Shown piece by piece: positions 33,433 through 45,380 of a stretch of DNA of 64,000 bases; position 1 is the stretch's first letter; each line of letters starts with the position of its first letter. The DNA is taken from NCBI GenBank assembly GCA_036925085.1, contig JAUPFP010000007.1:5133058-5197057 (forward strand), in the 5' to 3' direction. Source of the DNA: Brachycybe producta (Eukaryota > Arthropoda > Diplopoda > Playtdesmida > Andrognathidae). The notes below the pieces were generated by a model, which saw only the letters and a list, made by a program, of their open reading frames with translations, had not been told where the DNA came from and did no database searches. A program made the translations under genes and the position numbers.

Positions 33433-33956
33433 TGACTTCATATAAATGAACTTTATTAGATAGATGCGCCACCAAACAACAGACTCTTACTCCTGACCTT
33501 TAGTGATTTAGCTACTCTTCTAGTTTCTAAAACACTTTTCTAGTTTCACTTCATTTTTCTTTTACAACTTTATACTTTGTTTTCTTTCGAACTTTTTTTT
33601 TGGAGGAAGTGGGTTTTATTGAAAGAAATATTTTTCAGTCGAAAAATAAACAATTTGTTTTAAGTATTAACGTGAAGGATGAAGCAAATTTTGAAACATG
33701 GGCCCATTTTGACTTCCTTCTGTGTGCAATTTTTTAAACCCTTTTTTCCTTCCTTCCTTCCTTATTCCTTATTCCTTTCGAAAGTTCTTTCTACCTTTCT
33801 CTCTCTCTCTCAAGTTTGTTGATAATTTAATTAAGGTTTCTGAGGTTCGTTCACACACAAAGTTCTCTCTCTCTCTCTCTCCAAGCATCTATTTTGCAAA
33901 TGCTTTTTGAAACTTTTATAAAAATTCATTACTGGTATAACTATAATAGTTTTGAG

Positions 33957-34578
33957 TTAAGGCCTTGCTAGAGCTCAATTAAAAAGAACTCTGAAAAAAT
34001 ATTCCAAAAACCCAAATTCCACAAAATGGAACTCAGAACCATAATTTGCTGCCTATATAGGTCTATATAGCATAATAAAAACTGTGTGAAAAAACAAAAG
34101 CAAGTGTGTAAAAATCCCTTTGCTGCTGTCTGTCTGCACATGACTGTCACCCTGACTGCTACGGTGTTGCATTTTCCTAGATTCCCTATTGTGTATTTCA
34201 GAGCTTTTGATTTCTGAGTACTTTGTAAAGGCCTTGCTTGCTATAGAGCTCAATGAAACACTCCGAAATGATAATTTTTAGAATTTTTTTCTTCCGAAAA
34301 CTGCTGTTTCACAGTGGAAAATCAGAATACTCCGAAGAAAAAAAGCTCTGAAATACAATAGGGAATCCAGGGAAATGCAACACTGCAATGGTCAGGGTGA
34401 CCATGTGCAGACAGCAGCATAGGAATTTACGCAATTGCTTTTGTTTTCAGAGTTTTCATTATGCTATATAGACCTATATAAGCTGCAAATTATGGTTCTG
34501 AGTTCTATTTTGTGGAATTTATGTTTTTGCCATATTTTTTTCAAGAGTTCTTTTCATTGAGTTCTAGCAAGGCCTTAA
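33957..34578. mobile_element. TTAA-flanked palindromic element (GGCCTTGCTAGAGCTC family), copy 2, 614 bp
   Basis: Perfect TTAA duplications at 33957-33960 and 34575-34578. Ends GGCCTTGCTAGAGCTCAATT and its mirror. Arms are long: TATATAGGTCTATATAGCATAA is mirrored at about 34458-34480. The central part holds AATAGGGAATCCAGGGAAA, the motif expanded in tandem in the 49165 copy. A further partial end lies at 34600-34675. No coding frame. Confidence 0.85.
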
Positions 34579-34867
34579 CAGCAGTTTTAGGAAAAAAAGA
34601 ACGAACTTCCAAAAACTATCATTTCTGAGTGTTTCACATTGAGTTATCTAGCAATGCCTTTAGTGGAATCTTGAGTTTTTGAACTTCTTCAATTCTATTG
34701 TTTTTTTTTTTTTTGGTTTTCTGATTTTGCTTTTTTTCTCTCTCCGTCTTGTAACTTCTCTGTAAAACATTAATCATGTCTTTTAGGTTATCAAATAACA
34801 ACTCTTGAACTTAGTGTTGTGTAATACATGTATATATTAAAAAGTTTTGAAGATTTAAAAGGTTGAA

Positions 34868-34972
34868 AGAAGAGAGAGAGAGAGAGAAGAGAGAGAGAAA
34901 GAGAGAGAGAGAGAAGAGAGAGAGAAGAGAGAGAGAAGAGAGAGAGAAGAGAGAAAGAGAGAAGAGAGAGTG
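34868..34972. repeat. Imperfect (GA)n tract
   Basis: GA repeats with regular GAA interruptions over about 105 bases. The Leu/Ser-rich minus-strand frame is an artefact. Confidence 0.9.
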
Positions 34973-35415
34973 AGTTGGTGGGGAGTTTGAGAATGTGCAA
35001 AAGTGACTTAGCTGTTTTCTCTTTCTCTCTCTCTCTCCTTATTCATGTAATTAACCTCGCTCTCTCTTTCTCTGTGCAAATTAATTTCTAATTAATAACA
35101 TGCCAACGAAATTTCGTTGTAATTTACACACGCTCAACGATTTTTGTTTTCGTGATTTATGGTTTATTGAATCTGGAATTTCACATTAAAAACTGTTGTT
35201 CTTTTCTTTATTGGCCGCCATTATTATTACGGGTATGTGTTTGTATTTACTTTAGAATTTAGATGTATTGATGGATATCCTTTTCTAATGGTGCTGCTTT
35301 TTAGGATTTCGTGTTAGTTTTTTTGGAGTGTGGAATACCTCAAACATTTACCAGGACCTTAATTATAATTAGTTCGCAAAGGGGTTATGTAAATTTTATT
35401 TAAAAAAGAAAGACT

Positions 35416-35548
35416 AGTTATTTGTTTAAAGTTAAACCTCGTCACCACACACACACACATACACTGTATATTGATACGACCGAAATGGTCGTATCAATAT
35501 ACATATATATGTGTGTGGCGATGAGGTTTAACTTTAAACAAATAACTA
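35416..35548. repeat. Near-perfect 133-bp hairpin
   Basis: The left arm starts AGTTATTTGTTTAAAGTTAA and ends GATACGACC. After a GAAAT loop, the right arm starts GGTCGTATC and ends TTAACTTTAAACAAATAACT. The arms differ mainly in a CA/TA-rich middle section. No terminal signature links it to the other families here. Confidence 0.85.
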
Positions 35549-36216
35549 AAGTTCAAGTTGATTTAATTCTATATACACTGTAAATGGGGAAACAAAATTT
35601 ACGGAAACAAAAAAATCAATAATGGTGAAACAACTTATATTAAAAAAGAAACTTTAGTTACTTTTTTTCACTATAAATTCAATATCGAATCTTGTTTTAT
35701 TAGAAGACGAACTTAGGATTTTTGCATTTTATTGAGATTTTATTCTTACAATGCTTGCATATATAATAAATAAACTAGTATATTAAAAAGTTCACCAACT
35801 GGAAACAAACAAAATGTAATTTTGAACTTTATATATGTCTTCAAAATTTTTTTTTTTTTTTGGTAGCATATATATGGTAGAAAAGACTGCTATTTAGTGA
35901 TGGTTGTAATCTTGACCTACTCTTATGCCTAGTCAGCACTTGAGCTAAACATGGTGACTGAATAAGAACACTCAATTAAAAGCTTTTTCTATGGAGCATT
36001 TCGTGCCAAAAATGATTGTGACCAATAGGGGGCACAAACTGTACTTTGTGCTTCAGTTAAAATACGATTCGATGAACGTATAAAAAACAATGGCTGCCAT
36101 TTTAAGTTCTAGCCTCAAATAACTTCAAAAAGCAGACGATTCTTTACTCTTTTGACGGTTTTTTGTGTGTCTAACATGGAGTTGCTTTACCTTTATAAAT
36201 TTGTCTTTAGCTAAAG

Positions 36217-36515
36217 GTATTCCAGTTAATCTATTGGAATTATACGGAGTTCAGTTAAGGACATGGAAGAAAAAAAATGAATTTAAAATACTAAATCGAT
36301 AGTTTGTTACATGAACTCGATTATATTACTATGCAGAGTTAATGCTATTTAAAATATAACTCAATATAAATTTAAATATTAACTGAATACACGGAAATAG
36401 ATCTATTAGCTGAATATATTGAATTCTCAAAGTATAATGTTTGTTTGTCCTTAACAGGATTCTGTAGAACAGGTTTAATATTTAAATTTATTTAACTTTT
36501 TAGGTCTAAATTAGG
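36217..36515. mobile_element. Diverged, inverted copy of the TA-flanked ~300-bp MITE
   Basis: Contains AATTATACGGAGTTCAGTTAAGGACATGG, AATACTAAATCGATA and TTTGTTTGTCCTTAACAGG in the order expected for the inverted family. The ends near AGGTATTCC and AGGTATTAG are decayed. Confidence 0.55.
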
Positions 36516-36969
36516 TATTAGACTTCATATGCGGGCTTTTTTGTTAAATTGTGCTTAATTTACGCATATGGTCACGGAGGAGGCTAGCAGCAAGTTAAAT
36601 AGCAAGTTTTTTTTTTCTGATTTGCAAGATTTTCTTTCGACTTATATAATATACATGTAGTTTTAAATTTTGATGAAAAGTGGATTCTTTTTTTTTTTAT
36701 TATATTTGCGGTGCAATCAATTTCCTTTTTTATCTAAATAAAATACAGCGAAATATTCTATGGTTTTTTGAGTATTTTTTTAAAATATATTTTGTCTGAT
36801 TTTTTTATATTATTTTTTACCATAGATATCATAGGAAATATAGCAAAGTAGCAAATGAAATTCAATCAAAAATGGGAGTTTTGAAATTTTCATTTTTTAT
36901 ATATATATTTTTTGCTATTTTTATTATTGATAAATCATATTAAGAACAGACTTTAAATTATATATTTAT

Positions 36970-37613
36970 ACTAGTGGGGTAACCCGTCATAAATGACGGG
37001 AGCGAAATTCACAGGCAATTGTGCCCAGCATTAGAATTTCTTTTCCTCCGCCCTTTTATGACGTCGGACCAAGTAACAAACCAATAGAACCATAGAAATT
37101 GATGACGTTCATAAAAGGGCTGAGCAAAAGAAATTCTAATGCTGGGCACAGTTGCCTGTGATAAACTGTAGTTTAATTTTGCTACTATTATCCCCATACC
37201 TTTTTATATTTGAAAGAGAAAATGAGCGTTTCATTTTCTCTGGTGTGCGCAGGCGCGTCGTTTGTTCTTTTTTTTACTCCTTTCATTTCAATTTCAGTTA
37301 CCCCCTCCCACTTTTCCCCTCCACGTTTCTCTCTCTTCCCCCTCTACACTTTCCAACCTTTTCCCCTTCCATGTTTCTCTCTCTCTCTCCCCTACTACAC
37401 TTTCAAACCTTTTCCCCTTCCATGTTTCTCTCTCTCTCCCCTACTACACTTTCAAACCTTTTCCCCTCTCCAATTTAATATCATGGGGTGTGCACAACAT
37501 AATATCATGGGGAGTGTGCAACATATAGTTGACCTTGAGAAAAAAAAGCGGTTCATTTATTTATTTAAATTTATATAAATTCCGACGTGCTTCAAGGTTT
37601 TTGTCCTTGTTTG
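36970..37613. mobile_element. One-armed copy of the 889-1708 foldback element with an internal palindrome
   Basis: Begins ACTAGTGGGGTAACCCGTCA. After an insertion-like block it continues with the CAGGCGCGTCGTTTGTTC, CTCCTTTCATTTCAATTTCA and TCTCTC/CCCCT-rich tandem section. It ends with the ATAGTTGACCTTGAGAAAAA and CCGACGTGCTTCAA block found at the centre of the 889 element. The opposite arm is missing. Confidence 0.8.
37011..37159. mobile_element. 149-bp palindrome related to the 206-bp MITE, inside the foldback copy
   Basis: Starts ACAGGCAATTGTGCCCAGCA and ends TGCTGGGCACAGTTGCCTGT. The middle has CTCCGCCCTTTTATGACG and AACAAACCAATAGAA, echoing the 206-bp family. No 9-bp duplication is visible. 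Its ACAGGCAATTGTGC start is also present in both arms of the 889 element. Confidence 0.65.
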
Positions 37614-37645
37614 TACAGTGTTAATCACACACACACATACCTGGC

Positions 37646-37749
<104 letters not shown>

Positions 37750-38061
37750 TTAGATGTATCTTTTTTTCTCTCTGTACACAATTTGTAACTTCAGTTTCAA
37801 ATAAAGAGTGAAAACCGTTTAACACGAAAAAAGTATAATACGAAATATATTTTCGGTCTTTTACATTAGGCTGGATTCACATGAAGCTGACAAAACAGAA
37901 ACTCAAGTGTTTCAAGACAAATTGGCGATAATTCTATGACATTTCTACGATTTTTGTGTTATGTTTTTGTTTTGTCTGCAATTGCACAAACAATTTCATG
38001 TCTTCCAGCACGTCTTATGTGGACAGCTATAGAATCAAAAATAAAACCCAAATTTGTTTGT

Positions 38062-38246
38062 GTTGTGTCACAAAATTTGTTGTGATATGTCACAAAATTT
38101 GTTGTGATATGTCACAAAATTTGTTGTGATATGTCACAAAATGTGTTGTGATATATCACAAAATTTGTTGTGATATATCACAAAATTTGTTGTGATATAT
38201 CACAAAATTTGTTGTGATATGTCACAAAATCTGTTGTGATTTTGTC
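38062..38246. repeat. 22-bp tandem array, seven full units, each a dyad
   Basis: Units start at 38079 and every 22 bases to 38211, with partial units either side. The core TTGTGATATATCACAA is a perfect 16-bp palindrome in three units. In the others one base differs (TTGTGATATGTCACAA). Spacers are AAATTTG-like. Confidence 0.88.
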
Positions 38247-39119
38247 TTGAGTATTGCTGACAGTTGTTTTGGTTTTGTTTTGTTTTCAAAATCTTTTTTT
38301 CTGACATTTTTGTTGTGTTTTTGTCTCGAACTCATGTTGCACTTTTGTCAGTTTGATATCGATATCCAACCTTAGAATGACTTAAAAACAACCTCGTCAT
38401 TTTAACACGAAAAAATATCTTTTATTACGATGAATTTCGTGTTAAACGGTTTTCCACTGTAAATTATGATTGTACAAATAGTAACTGACATTAAACTGTC
38501 AACACAAAAGCAGTATTTATACAATTTTACACGATTTTATACAAGTGTTTTAATATTAAATAAAAGTAAATCTCTTGGAATTTGAAGACTCTCGACCTGC
38601 CAAAAAAAAATATATATTTATTTTATGACAAATCTTAAATTTTTTAGGTTTTCTTTTTTTCTTGAAATATATTTCTTATGAAGAAAATTTAATGGAGGAC
38701 ATTTCATTGAGTTTTCAAAAAGAAAAATAATCCGGATTACAACAAATGTCTATTTCAGCTTGTTACTTTTTTTTTCTCTTTCAAATAATAGTCATATTGT
38801 CTGTTTGTTTGCTGATAACGTATCAATAGCTCTGTTGTTGTGACTTTTGTGACATAACCAAAAGTTATTAGTACATTTTATTCTATGGATGGACAAACAC
38901 ACAAATGTCACACACCATCAAACCGTCACATACCGTATTATATACTCAATAGAGAGAGAGAGAGAGGCTACAGTTTAATAAAACACTACAGTAGGGCCTA
39001 TAGGATCACTTGCTGTATAGACGACGCGTTTGAAAACGGTTTGGTCAGTTTGGTTAAAATTGGAATCTCAGTCACTGTTGTGGATGAAGACTTGAGTGAA
39101 TGAAGTAAAAATGATTAAT
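38247..39119. other. No gene seen
   Basis: AT-rich DNA. A GA run lies at 38951-38966. The phrase CACGAAAAA / AATTTCGTGTTAAACGGTTTTC near 38406-38455 mirrors AACCGTTTAACACGAAAAAAG at 37812-37832, so 37812-38455 may be a large decayed inverted-repeat element around the 22-bp array. Confidence 0.45.
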
Positions 39120-39620
39120 ATACAGCAGTTGATAATTGCTACGAGTAATTGGAATTCAACACTGGCTATTTTTCTGTGCAAGAAATAAGTCAAATAATGC
39201 TGTGAATCTTGCAGAATGTCATGCAAAAAAACGAATATCGACGTTTTCCGCAAGCCAGTGTTAAAAAATCACTGCAAGTCTTGCAAAAGTAAATTATCGG
39301 AGCTGACTAATTGTAGGTCACTAGGTGACTTTACACTTCCACATAGCTATTTGGAGAAGAACTGTGTTTGGTCACTCAGTGACCTACACTTTTACATTCT
39401 GGGGACTGCGCCCCTCCTCACCAAACCTTTTGCAACAGGCTTAATTTAACATAACTTCACCTAATCACTGATATAAAAAAGTTTTAAAATGTAGGTCATC
39501 TGGTGACCTTACGATTAGTCTGTTTCTAAATTATCATATTGGCAATTGCAATTAATTCAAGGACACATTGCAGTGAATCTTGCTTTAATTTTTTTTTTAC
39601 CAATGTGATCACGGCTTTAG
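39120..39620. mobile_element. Degenerate inverted-repeat element, copy 2 (related to 5376-5850)
   Basis: Shares CACTGGCTATTTTTCTGTGC, AAGAAATAAGTCAAATAA and CAATTCAAGGACACATTGCAG with copy 1. It contains inserted words TAGGTCACTAGGTGACTTTA and TAGGTCATCTGGTGACCTTA. Confidence 0.55.
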
Positions 39621-40229
39621 GTTAAGATGCATTATATAAGGTCATGCATCCAAATTGTCGCATAAATGGCTGAATGCATTCCAGATGTAAGTGTTGCGTG
39701 CAATTGTACAGTAAGAGGGGTTCTTGACACTTCGCTCAGCTCACTTGCAACAATCCAATTCATCCTTAAATAAGGAGCACGGTGCATTACTCATATAGAG
39801 AATAATGCAATAAATGAGAAAAAATGTGTGGCTCTTGCAACTTCAACTGCATTTAACTAATGAGTAGAGGCCTAACATTGTTATTGTTACGTAATATAAT
39901 ACTGCTTTATATAGCCTATTATATGTAGACACTTAAAACAATTACTCCCATTTACTACAGAGATCGGTTGCCTAAAGATCTGATGGCTGACTTGATTGCC
40001 ACACTCAATAACGTGCTTTATAGGTGTAACTTAAAAGAACAATTAAGAATTTTTCATAATGCACAACAATACATTATTAGTTTTTATTATTATGGTACGA
40101 CTAACACACCCACCTATAAAAAAATGGTTGGCCCATTAATCATCACTATTATGTATGTGTGTTTTATGTTTTCCACAACATGAACCTTCAAAGTTTCTAG
40201 TTAGTTTTTATTTGTAGTGTATTTCTCTC

Positions 40230-40260
<31 letters not shown>

Positions 40261-40637
40261 CTCTGACTTAAAATGCATCATTGCTTTACTTGTTTGAAAC
40301 TTCCGGTTAGTTTACTCATCCGAGCATCCTTCCGGTATTATCCTCTCTTCTGACTTTGGACTGAGATTCATAAATTGGACATAAATGCAATTTGGACATT
40401 AATTTGTATGGTGAGATAGAAGAGCAAACAGCATGTTATGTTATTGCTATTATTAGTGGTCAATTGATGGTTTCTTTTCTGCTGACTGTGGCGCTCTCTA
40501 GCTACTATAAATTGCTGTTTTGAATACTTTTCATTACCTGTGTATTCTATAAAAAACGTATGTCCTCCTTTCTTTATCAACTAACTTGCACAACTTCACA
40601 AGTATTTGCAGAATGTTGAATAAGGTTTGTATGTGGC
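39621..40637. other. No gene seen
   Basis: AT-rich DNA with a CT-rich run at 40225-40264. A 71-codon frame at 39968-40183 resembles nothing I recognise. Confidence 0.4.
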
Positions 40638-40966
40638 TTAAGCCCGGTCCACACGCAACGTTTTATTGTTCAGTTATGACTGCGCAGACAAAATTGTGTT
40701 AAAAAACGTTGTAGTTCAGGGGGGAGTCCACACAATACAGTTTTCAATACTGTTTTTCCCCACTAAGTTCTGCAGAATCCGTCGAAATCCTACTCTGCGG
40801 CACCAAAATCGAAGGGAGACTGTGCGGGTCGCGGATAACTTCGTTCTCAGCCTCAGTTTTCGTTTAACAACTCATTTCAGTTCACTTAATTGCACAGTTT
40901 TTCTGTCCACATGCAACTGCGCAGGCAAAACGTTGTACACACGTTGCGTGTGGACTTTTCTTTTAA
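40638..40966. mobile_element. TTAA-flanked element (GCCCGGTCCACACGCAACG)
   Basis: TTAA at 40638-40641 and 40963-40966. Ends share CCACACGCAACG and mirror CGTTGCGTGTGG. ACAAAACGTTGT-type words recur inside. The 124-codon frame across it follows the repeat structure and is not a gene. Confidence 0.75.
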
Positions 40967-41365
40967 GTTGTGTTAGTGTTCACTTTGGTAATCAACTGAC
41001 AAAGTTTACCTGTCAGGTCATTGGTCAACAGTTAAATTAACTGTGCTGCATATATATTGTACTGTTGAGCAGTTGATGTAACTTAACTTGCAAGTTGTAG
41101 AACTTTGTAATAAACTAATATATCACACATGGAGCTAGTTTTACAACCTAGTTCCAATCAAGTTTTCAAAACTTTTGTTTGCGTGCCCATATTGTGGAAG
41201 CCATTATGATAAGCTAAGAGAGGAAGTTCATAAATCTGAAGTCACCGGAACTGGAAATTTTATGCAAAGTTTTGATGTCATTTCCGGCATACAGTCTGAT
41301 TGGTTGTTTGTGTGAAAAGTTTCATAAAAAGTCTCTCTCAGAAGTTGAAACATGTGCAACTCAAT

Positions 41366-41510
41366 GAGGCTGAGTCACACTAGTTGAAAAGAAAGTTTTA
41401 TCAAGTTGCATGCCCCATATCACACTATAAACAGAAAAGTTGCATGTCATATTGCAAATTTTATTATATTAAAGTTTCATTAAAAGTTGCTAGTGTGAAA
41501 AGGGGGCTTT
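41366..41510. mobile_element. Short inverted-repeat element (GGCTGAGTCACACTAG)
   Basis: GAGGCTGAGTCACACTAGTTG at the left is mirrored by GCTAGTGTGAAAAGGGGGC at the right, with mirrored TTGCATGCCCCATATCACACT / AAAGTTGCATGTCATATTG inside. No clear duplication. Confidence 0.5.
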
Positions 41511-42490
41511 AGCCTTTTTTTACAATTTTTGTTGTGATTTTTTTCTTCTAATGTCAATTAACTTAGTGGATAATTTCCTAATTTTTTCTACTTAGTTGTG
41601 AGAAAATCAATTTAAATTGCTTTTTATCTACATTGAATTTGGTTTACATTTCTATTTCACTTTTGATGTGATTAAAATTTAATTTATACGAGCTCAGTAG
41701 TTAAGTTTAATTGATAATAAAAGGTGAAAATGAAAGTTTAGTCGTGGGTTTGGTGCGCCGCATCCCTTCTTAGGTTTTTTTTCTTTCAATATATATCAAA
41801 AAAAGCTAACAACTTAACTTGTTCCCTTAACTTTTTGTGTAAGTCAATGAAAAATACAATTTGGGTTTTGTAAATGCGTTTTTCTAGCTAACTTTTTGAA
41901 GTCATGTTTTATCTATGAACTTCCATAAAGTGTATATAACGTTTTATCATTGGGTTTTTTTTTTGTGTGTGTGGATATAAAAAAGGAGGGTTGTGTTGAG
42001 GTTATATGTTGAATTGTGTGTGTGGGGTATTTTTTGAAGTATGGGTGTTGTTCTTCTATGAAAAAAAAGGGAAGTAGGTCCTTTGGTGTGTGAAGTGAAA
42101 TACAGTAGAGAGAGAAAGGAGAGCCAAGTTTTTTTGAAGAGTTTTCAGGAGACTTGGTTCAATAGTTTTTCTCTTCAACGGTTTTTATTTTACGATCCCC
42201 AAGACTTGCTTGAATAAATTCGGGCTTGGTTGAATTATGTGCGGACTTTTTTTTTTAAGTGTTACTGAAACATTTTTTTTTTTTTGAAATAAAGAAAAGA
42301 GTATTTTTTTTTGTTGGCGGTGGTGGTAGTGGTGGTGGGTGCTGTGCTGTGGTGTGGTTTTTAAGACGGTGGGATTCATTTTCAAAATGGCATCTGTTCA
42401 TTGGGTGAAAATACTAAAAGAATTTGGTCTTTTTTTCTTTCTGTATATAAAAATACTATAAATGTATTTCAATTTTTTTATTATCTTATA
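41511..42490. other. No gene seen
   Basis: T-rich and G-rich patches, including a GGTGGTGG-rich section at 42314-42360. No supported gene. Confidence 0.45.
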
Positions 42491-42781
42491 CCCAGTACAC
42501 ACCTGATAATTTAAATGCATTTAAATAATAAACGTATTCTACAGAGCTCTGTGAAGGACAAACAAACAATATGTCGAATTTTAATTTATTCAGTTAATAA
42601 TCTGAAAATATTAAGTTAATACTTGAATATAATGTATTGACAAAATATTGATTTAGTATTTTAATTTAAATTATTAATAATAAAGTCAATTTTTATTTGG
42701 TTCATTTCCTTACCTGGATTCCGTATAATTCACCTAAACACATTTAATTTGAATTCATTTAACTCATGACTGTGTACAAGG
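42491..42781. mobile_element. TA-flanked MITE, copy 2 (291 bp)
   Basis: TA then CCCAGTACACACCTGATAAT; right end GACTGTGTACAAGG then TA (42782-42783). Very similar to 11885-12194 throughout, lacking the (GT)n expansion. Confidence 0.85.
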
Positions 42782-43186
42782 TATTATGGATAGTTTTGTA
42801 TATTTTAGAGGTGGAGAAAAAAAGGAGAGAGATTAATTGTTTCATGTATGTCACAGAGAAGAGGCTATATATATATATATTTGGGGGGTTGGCTGCCTTA
42901 GAAAAAGATATAAATTTAAAGGGAAATTTTGTACTCTTGAAATCGTCTCTTCCTCATTAAAACGAAATTAGAGTCACAGGAATTTATTTAATATAAAATA
43001 AATGGTGGTGAAAGGGGGGGGGAGAGAAAAGTGTTGTGATTTTGAATATAGTAGGCCCTAATAAATTCTAATAATAAAGAAATCAGAGCTCATTTGTTTT
43101 CAGATTTTGTTTTTAGTGTAGGAGAATGAACACCAGGTGGCCAACTTGTAGCTCAAATATAATTTGTTGGCTCGTTATATATTTAA

Positions 43187-43392
43187 ACAGGCAATTAGGA
43201 AACGGGACAAACAGAAGTTGGCTCCGCCCTTTTTTATGACGGATGCAACTTCTAATTGGTTGGTTATGTAGTCTGACGTCACATGCTCCGCCCTTTTCTA
43301 TGTCGAACCACACAACAAACCAATTAGAAGTTGCCAGTCGTCATAAAAATGGCGGAGCCAACTTCTGTTCATCCCGTTTTCTAATTGCCGGT
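43187..43392. mobile_element. 206-bp Mutator-like MITE, copy C
   Basis: Starts ACAGGCAATTAGGAAACGGG and ends ...TCTAATTGCCGGT. A perfect 9-bp duplication TATATTTAA flanks it at 43178-43186 and 43393-43401. Confidence 0.92.
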
Positions 43393-43445
43393 TATATTTA
43401 ATAATATAACTGTGGATTTTGGTAATGGTATTATGGGGCACTGGT

Positions 43446-43879
43446 AAGCTGATGCTACACGTAGCAACAGTCAAGCAACAATACTAGTTGTAGCAACAGT
43501 AGTTTCCTATTTGTTGCAAGCAACACCTATGATACATGTTGCAACGTTCATGAAACTTAGATGAAAGCAACAACCAATGAAACAAAGAGGTTGTGAGTCA
43601 AAGACTGTAGACATTTTGCTTGTCTTTCTCTTCCTCACCAGTTGAAAATTTGAAATAGTCATGTGATTATTTAAGCCGTTTTTATTGGCTGTTGGCTGAA
43701 ATGGTTGCTCGAAAATAGAACCAAGTTCTATTTGAAAATTCTGTTCCTTTCAATCTGTGAGCAAATATTCGGGTTTGTTGCTGTTATTACAGATGTTTCA
43801 ACTTTCATGAAACAGTAGAGCAACACAGCTATGTTGCTCTAAAGTTGCTGAATTGTTGCTACATGTAGCATCGCTTTAG
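43446..43879. mobile_element. Word-filled inverted-repeat element (GCTGATGCTACACGTAGCAAC)
   Basis: Left end AAGCTGATGCTACACGTAGC, right end GCTACATGTAGCATCGCTTT. GTAGCAACAGT, TTGTTGCAAGCAACA and GTTGCTCTAAAGTTGC words in both orientations fill the interior. Confidence 0.6.
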
Positions 43880-44304
43880 AAAACATATGCATCTACAACC
43901 AAGATGGTTACCATTTTTGTATTTTGATTAAATTTTCTGGTAAACATGAATTCTATAACTTTTTTCCCCACCTATTTGTTATAGTTTGATATGCACCAGT
44001 GCCGAAATGAGCATTACTTTTGAGCAGGAATGGCAATTGGAAAAAAATATAAATTCCGATTTCAATACCATTAAATTGAATATTTTCGATTTTGATTCCG
44101 ATTCCAGTTGTAATACTTTTTTTCCAAAAATGTTTACGATACCAATTCCGATTCAAATACCAAAAAAAAAAAATATCGATTAAATTTTGATTTTTGAGGA
44201 ATATTAAAAAAATTGTGAAACTTTCTAAAAACAAAATTAATTTTGTTTCCTCATTTATTTACAAGAATATTTATTGTCATTCCAGTAACTGTTGTGAAAT
44301 ATGA

Positions 44305-44675
44305 AGTGTATGGAATCCTCACTCTGTCACACACACTCATTCAGTTGAAATGGTTCAGCATAAGGCAGCTAGGTTTGTTTGTGGCAGGCACAAATTTACA
44401 GATAGTGTCACTGAGATGCTGTCAGTGCTACAATGGCATAGTTTGGCACATCATAGGGCTGAGTTAAGTTTGAAATTGTTTGGAAAAATTACACGTGGTG
44501 ATTGTCCTAAACCACAGTCCAGTAATATTCATAAAGGTGAATGCGGATAATTTTGTTTTGTGGGATTGACATTTGTATATTCATTTTGTTTTTTATATAT
44601 GTGCTTGACAATGCTATGTCCCTCGGCCATAGGCCTATTTGGCTGCTAGCAGAGTACTAATTGTAATTGTAATGA
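44305..44675 (+). mobile_element. Non-LTR retrotransposon (LINE) 3' fragment: end of ORF2 and 3' tail
   Basis: The frame from 44308 to the TAA at 44548-44550 reads VWNPHS, then VEMVQHKAARFVCGRH, then SVTEMLSVLQWHSL and HRAELSLKLFGKI. This is the conserved C-terminal segment after the reverse transcriptase in CR1/L2/Jockey-type LINEs (typical VQRRAARFV...SSVTxMLxxLGWxSLxxRR). Everything upstream is missing, a usual 5' truncation. The 3' flank ends near 44675 with TAATTGTAATTGTAATGAAAT, a short repeat tail as in CR1/L2-like LINEs. The clade is uncertain. Confidence 0.8.
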
Positions 44676-44744
44676 AATACAAAGTGTTCAAAATTAAATT
44701 TAATCGAAAGCTTTATGAATGCCCCAAGACAAACGTAAGTTTAC

Positions 44745-45130
44745 CAATGATATCTACAGGATTACTGACATTTCAGTATCCTGATGCAAACGTAGACGCG
44801 TAATATGGTCAAATAAATGAGTGGATTTTGAAAATGTAACTTCAAAAACGAATTGTATGTGAACCGGAAGAGTGGCAGTGCATATCTTGGTTGCAATTTG
44901 TTTCCAAGTAAAGTTTGAAAGACATCCGTGTTATCATTTCCGGTGATTCTTTTTGATTATTCTAATAGTGCAAAGTGGTCATATAATACATTTGAAAGAC
45001 GGGGGTGAATTTTGACAACCGGAAAAGTGACAATTTGTATCTTGTATTCATTCTTGTTTCTTGTGATCTTTGCAAGACACCAGTGTGTCTTCATTTCCGT
45101 CATCATGATGAAAAGTGGACATAATGTCTC
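44745..45130. repeat. Two to three diverged tandem units of about 150 bp
   Basis: ACCGGAAGAGTGGCAGT...ATATCTTGGTT...GAAAGACATCCGTGTTATCATTTCCG at 44860 is repeated as ACCGGAAAAGTGACAAT...GCAAGACACCAGTGTGTCTTCATTTCCG at 45018. A decayed earlier unit begins near 44745. Confidence 0.6.
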
Positions 45131-45176
45131 ATTTCACTATTCTAGTTTTTAAAATTTTGAAATAGGTTCTTGAAAT

Positions 45177-45380
45177 ACAGGCAATTAGAAATCGGGACAA
45201 ACAGAAGTTGGCTCCGCCTTTTTTATACGACAGCAACTTCTAATTGGCTGGTTATGTAGTCCTAACGTCACATGCCTCCCGCCCTTTTGAACGTCGAGCC
45301 ACACAACAAACAATTAGAAGTGCCGGTCGTCATAAAAAGGCGGAGCAAACTTCTATTTGTCCCGATTTCTAATTGGGTGT
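45177..45380. mobile_element. 204-bp Mutator-like MITE, copy D
   Basis: Starts ACAGGCAATTAGAAATCGGG; the right end is mutated to AATTGGGTGT. Flanks TCTTGAAAT and TCTTGAATT agree at 8 of 9 positions. Confidence 0.88.

Noticed and set aside
40666..41040. 124-codon plus-strand frame as a gene
   Set aside because: It is a read-through of a TTAA-flanked inverted-repeat element; composition follows the repeated ACACGCAACGTT words.
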